Assembly (NCBI GenBank): GCA_965243325.1 | Contig: CBDEUQ010000003.1 | Location: forward strand, 124,001 to 188,000 | Length of the DNA: 64,000 nucleotides | From: JANQOH01 sp965243325 | GTDB lineage: Bacteria; Pseudomonadota; Alphaproteobacteria; UBA7887 | Direction: 5' to 3' | Shown: piece by piece, positions 54,260 to 61,850 of the stretch | Layout: each line of letters begins with the position of its first letter | Position numbering within the stretch: the stretch's first letter is position 1 | Translations under genes and position numbers: made by a program | The notes under the pieces: generated by a model | What the model was told of the DNA's origin: nothing | Seen by the model: the letters and a program-made list of their open reading frames with translations, nothing else | Databases searched by the model: none

Positions 54260-55099
54260 TCAGTCTCCGGCCAGCCTCAGATCAGCGAATGCGCGCACCG
54301 TGCCTTCGATGGCGACCTCGGTCGGCAGCCTCTCCATGGTCGACGCCCCGATGAATCCCTGCGTTCCGGTCGCGTGCATCACCCTGGCCACGTCCTCGGG
54401 GGTCTCCAGCGGGCCGCCGTGTATGAGCACCAGGACGTCGCTGCGAATCGACCGCGCGAGATCCTTCATCCGGTCGGTCAGCTCGATGCATGCATCCAGG
54501 GACTTGGTGTAGTCACCGGTCGCGCCGATCGAGCCCCCCGTGGTCAGACCCATGTGGGCGACTACGACGTCGGTGCCGGCCTCGGTCATCTCCCCGACCG
54601 CGTCGATGTCGTAGCAGTAGCTCAGCGTGAAGATGTCCTTCTCGCGGGCCATCCGGATCATGTCGACTTCCTTGTCGTAGCCGAATCCCGTCTCCTCCAG
54701 GGACTGGCGATACCGCCCGTCGATGTAGCCGTGGGAAGGGAAGTTGATGACACCGGAGAAGCCTGCGCCCGTGACGCGGTCCAGGAACCGAGGCATCACG
54801 CGCGTCGGGTCGACGCCGTACACGCCGGCGATCACCGGCGTGTCGCGCACCACCGGCAGCACGTCGCGTTCGCCCATTTCCATCACGATGGCGTTCGCGT
54901 CCCCGATCGCCAGGAGTCCGGCGTTGGAGCCGAAGCCGTTCATGCGATAGCGGCCGGAGTTGTAGATCAGGATGAGATCGGCGCCGCCGCGCTCGGCGAA
55001 CTTCGCCGAGATCCCGGTGCCCGCCCCGGCGCCGATGATCGGCTTTCCCGCGTCCAGCCGTCTGTGTAGCCGCTCCAGCACCTGTTCGCGCGAGTACAT
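54260..55099 (-). CDS. TIM-barrel phosphoenolpyruvate-hydrolase-like protein (Tm-1 partner)
   Basis: A 279-aa TIM-barrel protein of the PEP-hydrolase-like family (pfam09370 type). Key stretches are KPIIGAGAGTGISAKFAERG, DLILIYNSGRYRMNGFGSNA and VLVLIHGGPLETPEDV. GGAGG precedes the start at 55099. It corresponds to the C-terminal domain of Tm-1-type fusion proteins and is followed by the UPF0261 gene. It may act on a phosphorylated or enol-type intermediate; the reaction is unknown. Confidence 0.87.
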   Translation of the reverse strand: MYSREQVLERLHRRLDAGKPIIGAGAGTGISAKFAERGGADLILIYNSGRYRMNGFGSNAGLLAIGDANAIVMEMGERDVLPVVRDTPVIAGVYGVDPTRVMPRFLDRVTGAGFSGVINFPSHGYIDGRYRQSLEETGFGYDKEVDMIRMAREKDIFTLSYCYDIDAVGEMTEAGTDVVVAHMGLTTGGSIGATGDYTKSLDACIELTDRMKDLARSIRSDVLVLIHGGPLETPEDVARVMHATGTQGFIGASTMERLPTEVAIEGTVRAFADLRLAGD

Positions 55100-55140
55100 G
55101 GAACCTCCGATGGGTTGCCGCGGGACGTGGATGTCGTCTG

Positions 55141-55344
55141 TCAAGGCGAAAGGGGGTGAACCTTCATCGCGGCGTCGACAGGCACGTCCGTCGCACTCAT
55201 GTCGACGATCACGACGGCGCTTCCCACGCTGGCGAGGCCCTCGCTGAAGGCGAAGCCTGTCCCCTCTGCCGCTCCGGTGACGACGCTGGTCCGGCCGGAG
55301 AGATCGAAGAGGTTGGACCGGATGTCCGGAATCGGCAATGCCAT
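55141..55344 (-). pseudogene. Truncated SDR N-terminus
   Basis: Only 67 residues remain: PIPDIRSNLFDLSGRTSVVT followed by GAAEGTG and VVIVDM, then the frame ends at VHPLSP with stop at 55141. It keeps the cofactor-binding start of an SDR but no catalytic Tyr/Lys. It is a paralogue of the complete SDR at 48079-48873, sharing the same N-terminal pattern. It lies 41 bp upstream of the TIM-barrel gene and was probably cut when the region rearranged. Confidence 0.78.
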
Positions 55345-55528
55345 CGGTCGCTCGCTGTCCACGCGCGCACAAGCGGCGTTTCCCTCGATTCAGTGTTCCC
55401 GACGAGCGGGACCGGTGCAACCGCCGAGACGTCGGCATGCTCGGAACACACCGATGACCCGTGCGAGATTGCCGACAGGCCACACGATCGCTGCACCTCG
55501 GCCGCGCCTCATGGCCTTCCGTCGGTGG

Positions 55529-55906
55529 TCACACCGCGCGGTCCCCCGCGTGAGAGGAGGTCACCGCGAATCGGTAGCCGCTTGGACCTTCGATGTGAAA
55601 GGTGTCGTGGATGCGTCCGCGCGCGATTTCGGTGGCGGTCACCCCGGCGCCGGTGAGCTCCGCGCGAGCTTCGTCGATGTCGTCGACCATGAGGTCGAAC
55701 GGGGCTTTCCGGCCCGGCTCGATGGTCGCCTTGGCGCGGCTCAGCACCAGGTGGGTGCCGCCGCGCAGCTCGAGCACTCCGTAGTCCTCGCCCCTGAAGA
55801 TGTCGCGCATGCCGTGGCGCGCGAAGAACGCGTAGGCGGTGCCGACGTCTTCCACCTCCAGGCTCACGTGCCCCACCGCGAGTTTCGGTCTCTCGTCCAT
55901 GCTCAT
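55529..55906 (-). CDS. VOC (glyoxalase/dioxygenase fold) protein
   Basis: A 125-aa vicinal-oxygen-chelate domain protein. VGHVSLEVEDVGTAYAFFAR holds the first putative metal His, and HLVLSRAKATI and HDTFHIEGPSGYRF supply further ligands. Possible roles are glyoxalase, dioxygenase or resistance protein. Starts at 55906 or 55900 are equally possible. It borders the transposase relic and is likely one of the cargo genes of the accessory region. Confidence 0.8.
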   Translation of the reverse strand: MSMDERPKLAVGHVSLEVEDVGTAYAFFARHGMRDIFRGEDYGVLELRGGTHLVLSRAKATIEPGRKAPFDLMVDDIDEARAELTGAGVTATEIARGRIHDTFHIEGPSGYRFAVTSSHAGDRAV

Positions 55907-56610
55907 CGCAGTCTTCCCCTCGTGTGCCGAATCCAGTGCCTGCAGCCGAAGTCTCTTGCGTACCCGGGAAGGAACCCACGAATGCCGCGGGATTCCTGCC
56001 CCGGCCCCGCTCCCGTTCCTATCCCTCCGGTGCCGTGTCCCGCATCGCAGCGCTTCAGGTACAGGAACGGATGTTCGACTTTCGCCCGCACCGATACCTT
56101 ACCCCTCTCCACGGCCTCCTGCGCACCCGCCTTGTCGAGCCGCCGGCGCCTGCCGGGCTTCGGCGCAACCCGCCAGTCCACCGGGGCGTCCCGTTTCTCT
56201 TCGCGCTTGCCCACCCCATGGTAGCCCGCATCGCCCCACACCCGATCCTCGCCGCCGTGCAGCAGCAGCGGACGGCTGGTGATCGCCTCGCGGTGGCGAT
56301 CGGGATCGGCGAGGCGCTCGAACAGGCTCCACCAGTTGTAGACGAGCGCGATCAGCCGGGCCATGTGCCGGCAGCGCGTCAGGTCGCGCGTGGTGAAGCC
56401 GCCCCAGCCCCACTGGTTCTTCAGCTCGTCAAAGCCGTTCTCCGCGTCGGCCCGGTCGCTGTAGAGCTGAGCGAGAGAGCGCACCTCCAGATCGAGCGAG
56501 GTCGCGAGGACCGCGAACTCCCACACGCCGCAGCCGGGCCGCGCCTCGCGCCAGAACAGCTCGCCCTGGGCATCGTCGCCACGCGTCAGCGCCAGCGTAG
56601 CGGGAAGCCG
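55903..56610 (-). mobile_element. Chimeric transposase remnant (IS1380-like fused to IS5-like piece)
   Basis: In one frame, with no intact start, the DNA reads an IS1380-type C-terminal part (YSDRADAENGFDELKNQWG, GGFTTRDLTRCRHMARLIAL, VYNWWSLFERLADPDRHREA) and at about 56263 switches to an IS5-type fragment (RVWGDAGYHGVGKREEKRDA then VRAKVEHPFLYLKR). After LKR the IS5 match is lost. Upstream the IS1380 frame hits a stop near 56618. So two different insertion sequences have been joined and truncated. No terminal inverted repeats were found by eye. Confidence 0.82.
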
Positions 56611-56661
56611 GCGGCGCTACACCACCACCCGGCGAGACCGGCTCCAGCCCTGCAGACGGAG

Positions 56662-56746
56662 CTCGGCCCGTCGGCGATGGTGTTCATCCCGTGCCGCGAC
56701 GGCAATCCCGACTATTCGCGTCCGTCGAACTGCGGCTCAAGGCGAC
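56662..56746 (+). repeat. Right copy of island-flanking direct repeats
   Basis: Block A (56662-56704) is identical to 43554-43596 of the carbamoylase gene and block B (56707-56746) matches 43745-43784 with one mismatch. The blocks are separated by 2 bp here and 148 bp at the left. Block A cuts the carbamoylase reading in mid-gene, so this is a scar and not a second gene. Block B ends in the stop codon of the antitoxin relic. Confidence 0.85.
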
Positions 56747-57017
56747 TGGAGCGCACGCCAGACGGCTTCCGGTTCCTTCCGGATCACCCGCAACAGTGTC
56801 GCGGCGGGGCCGCTCACCCGCCGCGTTCCCCGTTCCCACTTGCGGTTGCCGGACAGGCTCATGCCCATCAGGGGAGCATCTGCGCGTGAGTGAGCTTCGC
56901 CTGCTTGCGGACCTCCCGCGGTGTCACGGGCGCATGAACGACGGCGGGGCCTTCGCCCCTGGCATGGGCCAGCGCCTCGTCGAGGGACTGGATCAGGTCT
57001 TCTCCGAACGTGCTCAT
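56737..57017 (-). pseudogene. Frameshifted NadS/HigA-type antitoxin relic
   Basis: Frame one starts MSTFGEDLIQSLDEALAHAR and reaches VREVRKQAKLTHAQMLP-like text before a stop near 56868. A one-base shift restores LMGMSLSGNRKWERGTRRVS and the tail LLRVIRKEPEAVWRALQSP with stop at 56737. Joined, this is an Xre-type antitoxin of the kind that accompanies RelE/HigB toxins. No toxin gene is left beside it (only about 80 bp separate it from the tRNA). The frameshift breaks the helix-turn-helix. Confidence 0.78.
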
Positions 57018-57100
57018 GGCTTCTCTCACGGACCGATCCGATACGGAAATCGTTCCTCGGAATAGCCGTTGGGGCCTCGCTCCGGCTGACGGAACGCGGC

Positions 57101-57187
57101 TGGTGCCCCCGGTCGGACTCGAACCGACACGTCCTTGCGGACAACAGATTTTGAGTCTGCCGCGTCTACCAATTCCACCACAGGGGC
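57101..57187 (-). tRNA. tRNA-Leu (anticodon CAA), CCA encoded
   Basis: An 87-nt gene on the minus strand. Acceptor stem 5' GCCCCUG (57187-57181) pairs with CGGGGGC before A73 and an encoded CCA (57101-57103). The D-arm reads GGTGGAATTGGTAGAC, the anticodon arm GCAGA-CTCAAAA-TCTGT with anticodon CAA, the long variable arm is the class II type, and the T-arm has GTTCGAGTC. It reads Leu codon UUG. tRNA genes are common integration sites. Confidence 0.95.
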
Positions 57188-57224
57188 ACCGCAGCCGCGC
57201 ACGATAGCCGGGCGCCGACACCGG

Positions 57225-57986
57225 TCAATACTGGATGCGGCGGGTGAACGCGCCGTCGACGACGAGGTTGGCGCCGGAGACGAAGCTGGCGGCCGGGCTG
57301 GCGAGAAACGCCGCGGCGTTCGCGATCTCCTGCGGCGTGCCCATGCGGCCGAACGGCTGCATTGTCAGCATGCGCTCGTACTCCGCCGGATTGTTCTGCC
57401 GGGCGCGGCCCCAGACGCCGTCGGGAAACTCGATGCAGCCGGGGCAGAGCGAGTTCACCCGGATGCCGTCGGCGGCGTACGCCACCGCCATGCCCTTGGC
57501 GCAGGCGACCAGCGCCGCCTTGATGGAGTTGTAGGACCGAAGGCCGGAATAGACCTCGAGCGCGGCGGTGCTGGCGAGCAGCACGACCGCGCCGGCTTCC
57601 GATTCGCGCAGGTGCGGCAGCGCCGCGTCGACCATGGTGACGTGCCCCATGACGTCGGTCTCGAAGCCGGCGCGCCAGTCCCGCTCGCGCATCGACGTGG
57701 CGAGCGCGCTGGCGTTGCCGACGGCGATGTCGATGCCGCCGAGCGCCGCGGCGGCGCGGCCGATCCAGGCGCGCACGGCGGCGTGGTCGGAAATGTCCAC
57801 CGCCTCGCCGTGCGCGGCGACGCCCTGCGCCGCGGCGGCCGCGGCGGCGTCGGCCGCGCCCTCGGCGCCGCGGGCGCACAGCGCCACCGAGCACCCCTCG
57901 GCGGCGAGCCGCTCGACGATGGCGCGGCCGATCCCGCGCGACCCGCCGGTGACGATCGCCCTCTTGCCCGCCAGACCGAGATCCAT
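57225..57986 (-). CDS. SDR family oxidoreductase
   Basis: A 253-aa classical SDR. NAD(P) motif VTGGSRGIGRAI, Ser in VVLLASTAALEVYSG and the active site Tyr-x3-Lys in SYNSIKAAL. The C-terminal FLASPAASFVSGANLVVDGA is standard. It lies directly after the tRNA-Leu on the same strand, and its upstream end is 88 bp from the ketopantoate-reductase-like gene. The substrate is unknown. Confidence 0.9.
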   Translation of the reverse strand: MDLGLAGKRAIVTGGSRGIGRAIVERLAAEGCSVALCARGAEGAADAAAAAAAQGVAAHGEAVDISDHAAVRAWIGRAAAALGGIDIAVGNASALATSMRERDWRAGFETDVMGHVTMVDAALPHLRESEAGAVVLLASTAALEVYSGLRSYNSIKAALVACAKGMAVAYAADGIRVNSLCPGCIEFPDGVWGRARQNNPAEYERMLTMQPFGRMGTPQEIANAAAFLASPAASFVSGANLVVDGAFTRRIQY

Positions 57987-58074
57987 CGCCGCCTCCCCTG
58001 TCGTTTCCGGACCGTCCTTCAGTATAGATGCGCGTCGGGCGTTGCGAGCGCGCGCCGCGGCGGCGAGCAGCATC

Positions 58075-59058
58075 TCAGTCGCCGGGCCAGACCCCCGCTG
58101 TGCGCGCACGCTGGCGGGACAGCGCGTAGACGAGATCGAGCGTCGGCGTCTCGACGCCGACCATGCGCGCGATCTCGACGACGGCGCCGATCAACGGCTC
58201 GAGCTCCACCGCGCGGCCGTTCTCGTAGTCCTGCAGCGTCGACGTCCGGTGGGCGCCGACGGCGGCGGCGCCGGCGAGCCGGCGGTCGACGCCGATCGGC
58301 AGGCGCAGGCCGAGCCGCTGGCCCACGGAGTCGACCTCCACCATCATCGCGCGCACCGCGGCGCGCACCGCGTCGTCGCCGACGATCGCGTCGAGCGCGG
58401 CGCCGGTGAGCATGCTGACCGGGTTGAGCGTCGCGTTGCCCCACAGCTTGATCCAGATGTCGTCGCGGATCCGCGGCCGCACGGGCGCCTTCATGCCGGC
58501 GGCGATCATCGCCCGCGACAGGCGCCGGGCGCGCTCCGAACGGGTGCCGTCGGGCTCCCCCACCGGCATCCGTTCGCCGGAGACGTGGCGCACGACGCCC
58601 GGCGCCACGACCTCCGCCGCCGGGTAGACGACGCAGCCGATCACCCGCTCGGGCCCGATGTGCGTCCACTGCGCGTCGTCGGGGTCGACGCTGCCGAGCC
58701 GCCGCCCCTCCCAGTCGCCGCCGAGCCGGTGGAAGAACCACCACGGGACGCCGTTGACCGCCGGCACCACGGCGGTGTCCGGCCCCAGCAGCGGCGCGAG
58801 GCGGGGCGCCACCGCCGGCGCCGAGTGCGCCTTCATGGCGAGGACGACGTAGTCCTGCACCCCCGCCTCCGCCGGGTCGTCGGTGCAGGCGGGCCGTGTC
58901 ACCGTTTCGCCGTCGTCTTCGATGAGCCGCAGGCCGTCGCGCCGGATCGCCGCCAGCTTGGCGCCGCGCGCGACGAGGGTCACCTCCTCGCCCGCCGCCG
59001 CGAGGCGCCCCGCCATGTAGCCGCCGATCGCCCCGGCGCCGAAGACCGCGATCTTCAC
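58075..59058 (-). CDS. Ketopantoate reductase family protein (ApbA/PanE)
   Basis: A 327-aa NADP-dependent 2-oxo-acid reductase. The GTG start gives VKIAVFGAGAIGGYMAGRLA (Rossmann motif at the N-terminus), MKAHSAPAVAPRLAPLLG and the C-terminal domain with DDIWIKLWGNATLNPVSMLT carrying the conserved catalytic Lys. It overlaps the acyl-CoA ligase stop by 4 bp. Proteins of this family are not always true PanE, so I leave the symbol empty. Confidence 0.85.
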   Translation of the reverse strand: MKIAVFGAGAIGGYMAGRLAAAGEEVTLVARGAKLAAIRRDGLRLIEDDGETVTRPACTDDPAEAGVQDYVVLAMKAHSAPAVAPRLAPLLGPDTAVVPAVNGVPWWFFHRLGGDWEGRRLGSVDPDDAQWTHIGPERVIGCVVYPAAEVVAPGVVRHVSGERMPVGEPDGTRSERARRLSRAMIAAGMKAPVRPRIRDDIWIKLWGNATLNPVSMLTGAALDAIVGDDAVRAAVRAMMVEVDSVGQRLGLRLPIGVDRRLAGAAAVGAHRTSTLQDYENGRAVELEPLIGAVVEIARMVGVETPTLDLVYALSRQRARTAGVWPGD

Positions 59059-60569
59059 GGCGCAAGCCCGAGAGTCCGCGCGAGGCCGATGCGCTGCACC
59101 TTGCCGGTGGGGCCCTTCGGGATCTCGTCGAGAAATACCACCCGCCGCGGCACCTTGAAGTCGGCGAGGCGGCCGCGGACGAAGTCGCGCAGCTCGCGTT
59201 CTTCGGCGCGGGCGCCGTCGCGCAGCACCACGGCGGCGGCGACGTCTTCCCCCAGCGCCTCGTGCGGGACCGCGAAGGTCACCGCCTGCGCCACCGCCGG
59301 GTGGTCGAGAAGGACCTCGTCGACCTCGCGCGGGCCGATCTTCTCGCCGCCGCGGTTGACGATCTCCTTCAGGCGGCCGGTGATGGTCAGGTAGCCGTCG
59401 GAGTCGAACCGGCCCTCGTCCCCGGTGCGGAACCAGCCGTCGCGAAAGGCCTCGGCGTTGGCTGCCGGGTTGTTCTCGTAGCCTGGCGTGACGTTGGCGC
59501 CGCGGATCGCCACCTCGCCCGTCTCGCCCGCTCCGGCGACGGCGCCGTCGGCGCCGAGGACGGCGACCTCGGGGCCGGCGGCGACGCCGACCGTGCCCGC
59601 CTTGCGCGCCGCCGGCGGCAGCGGGTTGCTGGTCATCTGGTGGCACGCCTCGGTCATGCCGTAGGATTCGATCACCGGTGCCCGGAAGGTGTCCTCGAGC
59701 GCCGCCATGACCTGCGGCGGCAGCGACGCAGACGACGAGCGCACGAGCCTGAGGCGCGCGCCGGCGACGATGCCGGCGTTGCGCGGCGCGCGCGCGAGGA
59801 TCGCCTGATGCATCGTCGGCACCGCCGTGTACCAGGTCGGCCGGCACGCCTCGAGCCAGGAGAAGAAGCGCAGCGCGTTGAAGCCGGGCGTGCAGACCAC
59901 CGCGCCGCCGGCCGCGAGGGAGGCGAGGACGGCCGCGATCAGGCCGTGAATGTGGAACAGCGGCATGACGTTGAGGCAGCGGTCGCCGGGCCCGAGTGCG
60001 AGGGCGGCGCCGATATGGCGCGCCGACGCGGCGAGATTGGCATGGGTGAGCGGGACGATCTTCGGCCGCGACGTGGTCCCCGACGTGTGAAGGACGAGCG
60101 CCGTGTCGCCGGCCGCCGCCGGGCCGGCCGGGGCCGCGCCGCCGACCGCCGGGCCGGCCAGCGAAAACAGGCCGGCGGCGCGCGCGTCCCCGCTCAGCTC
60201 GTACACCGGGATGCCGCGGCGGGCCGCCACCTCGCGCGCCGGCCCGGAGTCGCCCGCCGGCAGCACGAGGGCGCGCGCGTCGAGGTCGCCGAGGTAGAAG
60301 TCGAATTCGTCGGCGCGGTACGCCGGATTGAGCGGCGCGGCGACCGCCGCCGCGGCGACGGCGAGGAAAGCGCTCGCCATCGCCGGGCCGTTGGGCAGCA
60401 CGATGGCCACCCGGTCGCGGCGCCCGACGCCGTGCCCGGCGAGCGAGCCGGCCACCGCACGCACGTGGCGGCGGAGCGCGCCGTGGCCGAGCGCCGGCAT
60501 CCCGGGGGCGACGAGCGCCGGTGCGTCGTCGGCGCCGGCGGCGAGCAGATCGATCAGAGTGTCCGCCAT
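59055..60569 (-). CDS. Acyl-CoA (probably oxalyl-CoA) synthetase, AMP-forming
   Basis: A 504-aa ANL-family ligase. The phosphate loop is TSGTTSRPKIVPLTH, the A5 motif YGMTEACHQMTSNPLPPAAR and the C-terminal GPTGKVQRIGL with the catalytic Lys. The text IVLPNGPAMASAFLAVA and NPAYRADEFDFYLGDLDA resembles the oxalate-CoA ligase (AAE3/Pcs60) group. It would activate oxalate or a similar acid to its CoA ester. Start at 60569 is chosen (MADTLIDLLA). No formyl-CoA transferase or oxalyl-CoA decarboxylase is adjacent. Confidence 0.82.
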   Translation of the reverse strand: MADTLIDLLAAGADDAPALVAPGMPALGHGALRRHVRAVAGSLAGHGVGRRDRVAIVLPNGPAMASAFLAVAAAAVAAPLNPAYRADEFDFYLGDLDARALVLPAGDSGPAREVAARRGIPVYELSGDARAAGLFSLAGPAVGGAAPAGPAAAGDTALVLHTSGTTSRPKIVPLTHANLAASARHIGAALALGPGDRCLNVMPLFHIHGLIAAVLASLAAGGAVVCTPGFNALRFFSWLEACRPTWYTAVPTMHQAILARAPRNAGIVAGARLRLVRSSSASLPPQVMAALEDTFRAPVIESYGMTEACHQMTSNPLPPAARKAGTVGVAAGPEVAVLGADGAVAGAGETGEVAIRGANVTPGYENNPAANAEAFRDGWFRTGDEGRFDSDGYLTITGRLKEIVNRGGEKIGPREVDEVLLDHPAVAQAVTFAVPHEALGEDVAAAVVLRDGARAEERELRDFVRGRLADFKVPRRVVFLDEIPKGPTGKVQRIGLARTLGLAP

Positions 60570-60657
60570 GGGCGCTGGTTGTAGCGCGGCAGGCGGCGGC
60601 GCGCCACGGCGCGGTCGGGCGCGCGAGAGCATCCCCGCCTTTGAAAGCGGGCCGGAC

Positions 60658-60876
60658 TTACCGCCGAACGCCCAAGGCGCCGACCATCGCTCCGGTGCGG
60701 AAGACGCCGCCCGCCTCGGCCCCGTCGTCGACCATCATGCACCACTTGCCGTCGCCGCCCGCCATCACCGTGAGGGAGACGGATTTCGGCGGGCTCAGCG
60801 TGACGTCGCGGCCGCGGCTGTGCGTAATGCGGCCATCGGGTTCGTTGCGACCGAGCCGCCGCCCGCCCTGGCCTGC
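60658..60876 (-). pseudogene. Fragment of a TrwC/TraA (MobF) relaxase
   Basis: A minus-strand open stretch reads LGRNEPDGRITHSRGRDVT followed by LSPPKSVSL and MAGGD, which matches the segment of MobF conjugative relaxases between the two nicking tyrosines and the metal site (typical text: GRDLTFSAPKSVSLAALVGGD). No start or C-terminal helicase part is present; after GGDGKW the match fades until the stop at 60658. It is a remnant of conjugative DNA beside two toxin-antitoxin modules. Confidence 0.62.
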
Positions 60877-60895
60877 CCCGGACCCGATCCGGGGA
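60876..60895 (+). terminator. Possible intrinsic terminator or palindrome
   Basis: CCCCGGA at 60876-60882 pairs with TCCGGGG at 60888-60894 around a short loop. A run of seven T follows at about 60910-60916, 15 bp on. It could stop transcription entering the toxin gene from the left. Confidence 0.35.
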
Positions 60896-60974
60896 ACCTC
60901 GCCTTCTTTTTTTCGATGCGGACAGCCGGACGGGCGCTTGCGCGGCGCACGGTCATACCGTACAGATGCGCGGC

Positions 60975-61265
60975 ATGATCGTCCGTTCGTTTCGCCACCG
61001 GGGTTTGCGCCAGCTCTACGAGACCGACTCGCCCCGGTTGCTGAAACAGGACCTCGCGGACCGCGTGCGCGGCATCCTGGCCGCGCTGGCGATGGCCGAG
61101 ACCATGGAGGGCTTCATCCGCGACGCGGCGCCCGGATGGCGGGTCCACCGGCTATCCGGCGCGCGCCGCGACGAGTGGGGCGTTTCGGTGTCGGGCAACT
61201 GGCGGATCACCTTCGAGGAGCGGAACGGCACCATCGAGCGCGTGAATCTGGAGGACTTCCACTGA
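60975..61265 (+). CDS. higB: HigB-type toxin (RelE superfamily)
   Basis: A 96-aa ribosome-dependent mRNA interferase. It starts MIVRSFRHRGLRQLYETDSP (an ATG at 60966 is an alternative) and has APGWRVHRLSGARRDEWGVS, SGNWRITFE and the closing VNLEDFH, the standard HigB/plasmid-maintenance killer pattern with its basic and aromatic catalytic residues. It overlaps higA by 1 bp in the toxin-first order usual for higBA. Confidence 0.93.
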   Translation: MIVRSFRHRGLRQLYETDSPRLLKQDLADRVRGILAALAMAETMEGFIRDAAPGWRVHRLSGARRDEWGVSVSGNWRITFEERNGTIERVNLEDFH

Positions 61266-61570
61266 TGAGCGACGGCGGCATCGAGATGGGGATGACTCCC
61301 CCGCATCCCGGAACCTTCATCCGGATCGAGGCCCTTGACGAGCTGGGCTTGAGCGTGGCGGCGGCGGCGCGGATTCTCGGCGTGCGCCGCGCGACGCTGT
61401 CGGACCTGGTGAACGGCAACGCGTCGCTGTCGCCCAAGATGGCGCTCAGGGTCGAGAAGGCGTTTGGCCTCAGCATGGACCTGCTGCTGCGGATGCAGGC
61501 ATGGCACGACGCGGCGCAGATGCGCGCGCGGGCCGACGAGATCGACGTCCGGCGATATCGGCCGGCATGA
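61265..61570 (+). CDS. higA: HigA-type antitoxin (Xre family)
   Basis: A 101-aa DNA-binding antitoxin. After PPHPGTFIRIEALDELGLS comes the helix-turn-helix VAAAARILGVRRATLSDLVN and the C-terminal ALRVEKAFGLSMDLLLRMQA. ATG overlaps the higB stop (TGATG), so the two are produced together. It neutralises HigB and should repress its own promoter, which would lie in the 60890-60970 region. Confidence 0.93.
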   Translation: MSDGGIEMGMTPPHPGTFIRIEALDELGLSVAAAARILGVRRATLSDLVNGNASLSPKMALRVEKAFGLSMDLLLRMQAWHDAAQMRARADEIDVRRYRPA

Positions 61571-61637
61571 TCGGCGACTCGCGCAATTTTTTCGTCGTCC
61601 TCCGGGCGGCGCATGCGGCGCCGGGGGAGCGGCAGGC

Positions 61638-61817
61638 ATGGGGACAGGCATCGACGACGACGCGCCCGGGGACATTCTCCGCGCCGGCGCCAACGACAAC
61701 TCCGGCGCGCGGGCCGGGGCGGATGGCAGACCGGAAGCCCGGATCGAGGATGCCGCCATGCGGCTTGCCCCTGCTATGTGGCCTCCTTCGTATCTTTCAT
61801 TCCGGTCTTGTACTTAG
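61638..61817 (+). CDS. Small ORF of the ANDN type, doubtful
   Basis: A 59-codon frame with GGGGGAG seven bases before its ATG. DILRAGANDNSGARAGADGR followed by PEARIEDAAMRLA looks like the start of the small proteins that often precede integrated elements in rhizobia and relatives (ANDN run, then a helix with the ALRLARLIGR pattern). The frame then degenerates. It may be a relic, and it fills the 271-bp gap between the two toxin-antitoxin modules. Confidence 0.3.
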   Translation: MGTGIDDDAPGDILRAGANDNSGARAGADGRPEARIEDAAMRLAPAMWPPSYLSFRSCT

Positions 61818-61850
61818 TACATATATGGACTATATCTTTATATGAAGGCG
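61810..61850 (+). promoter_or_regulatory. AT-rich promoter and imperfect palindrome before the Xre-RES module
   Basis: Just before the antitoxin gene the DNA changes to AT-rich: GTACTTAGTAC at 61810-61820 is an imperfect inverted repeat, followed by ATATATGG and TATATCTTTATATG, which contain -10-like hexamers. Such elements often are the autoregulatory operator of toxin-antitoxin operons. The start codon at 61842 lies inside the region, so the transcript may be nearly leaderless. Confidence 0.4.

Noticed and set aside
56641..56745. A second carbamoylase gene at the right island edge.
   Set aside because: Only 43 bp match, and the reading does not continue on either side. It is a scar of the gene at 42.4-43.7 kb.
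57101..57187. tRNA-Leu as the attachment site of the 13-kb island.
   Set aside because: No copy of the tRNA 3' end was found near 43.6-43.8 kb, and the island repeats are not tRNA sequence. No integrase is present in the window.
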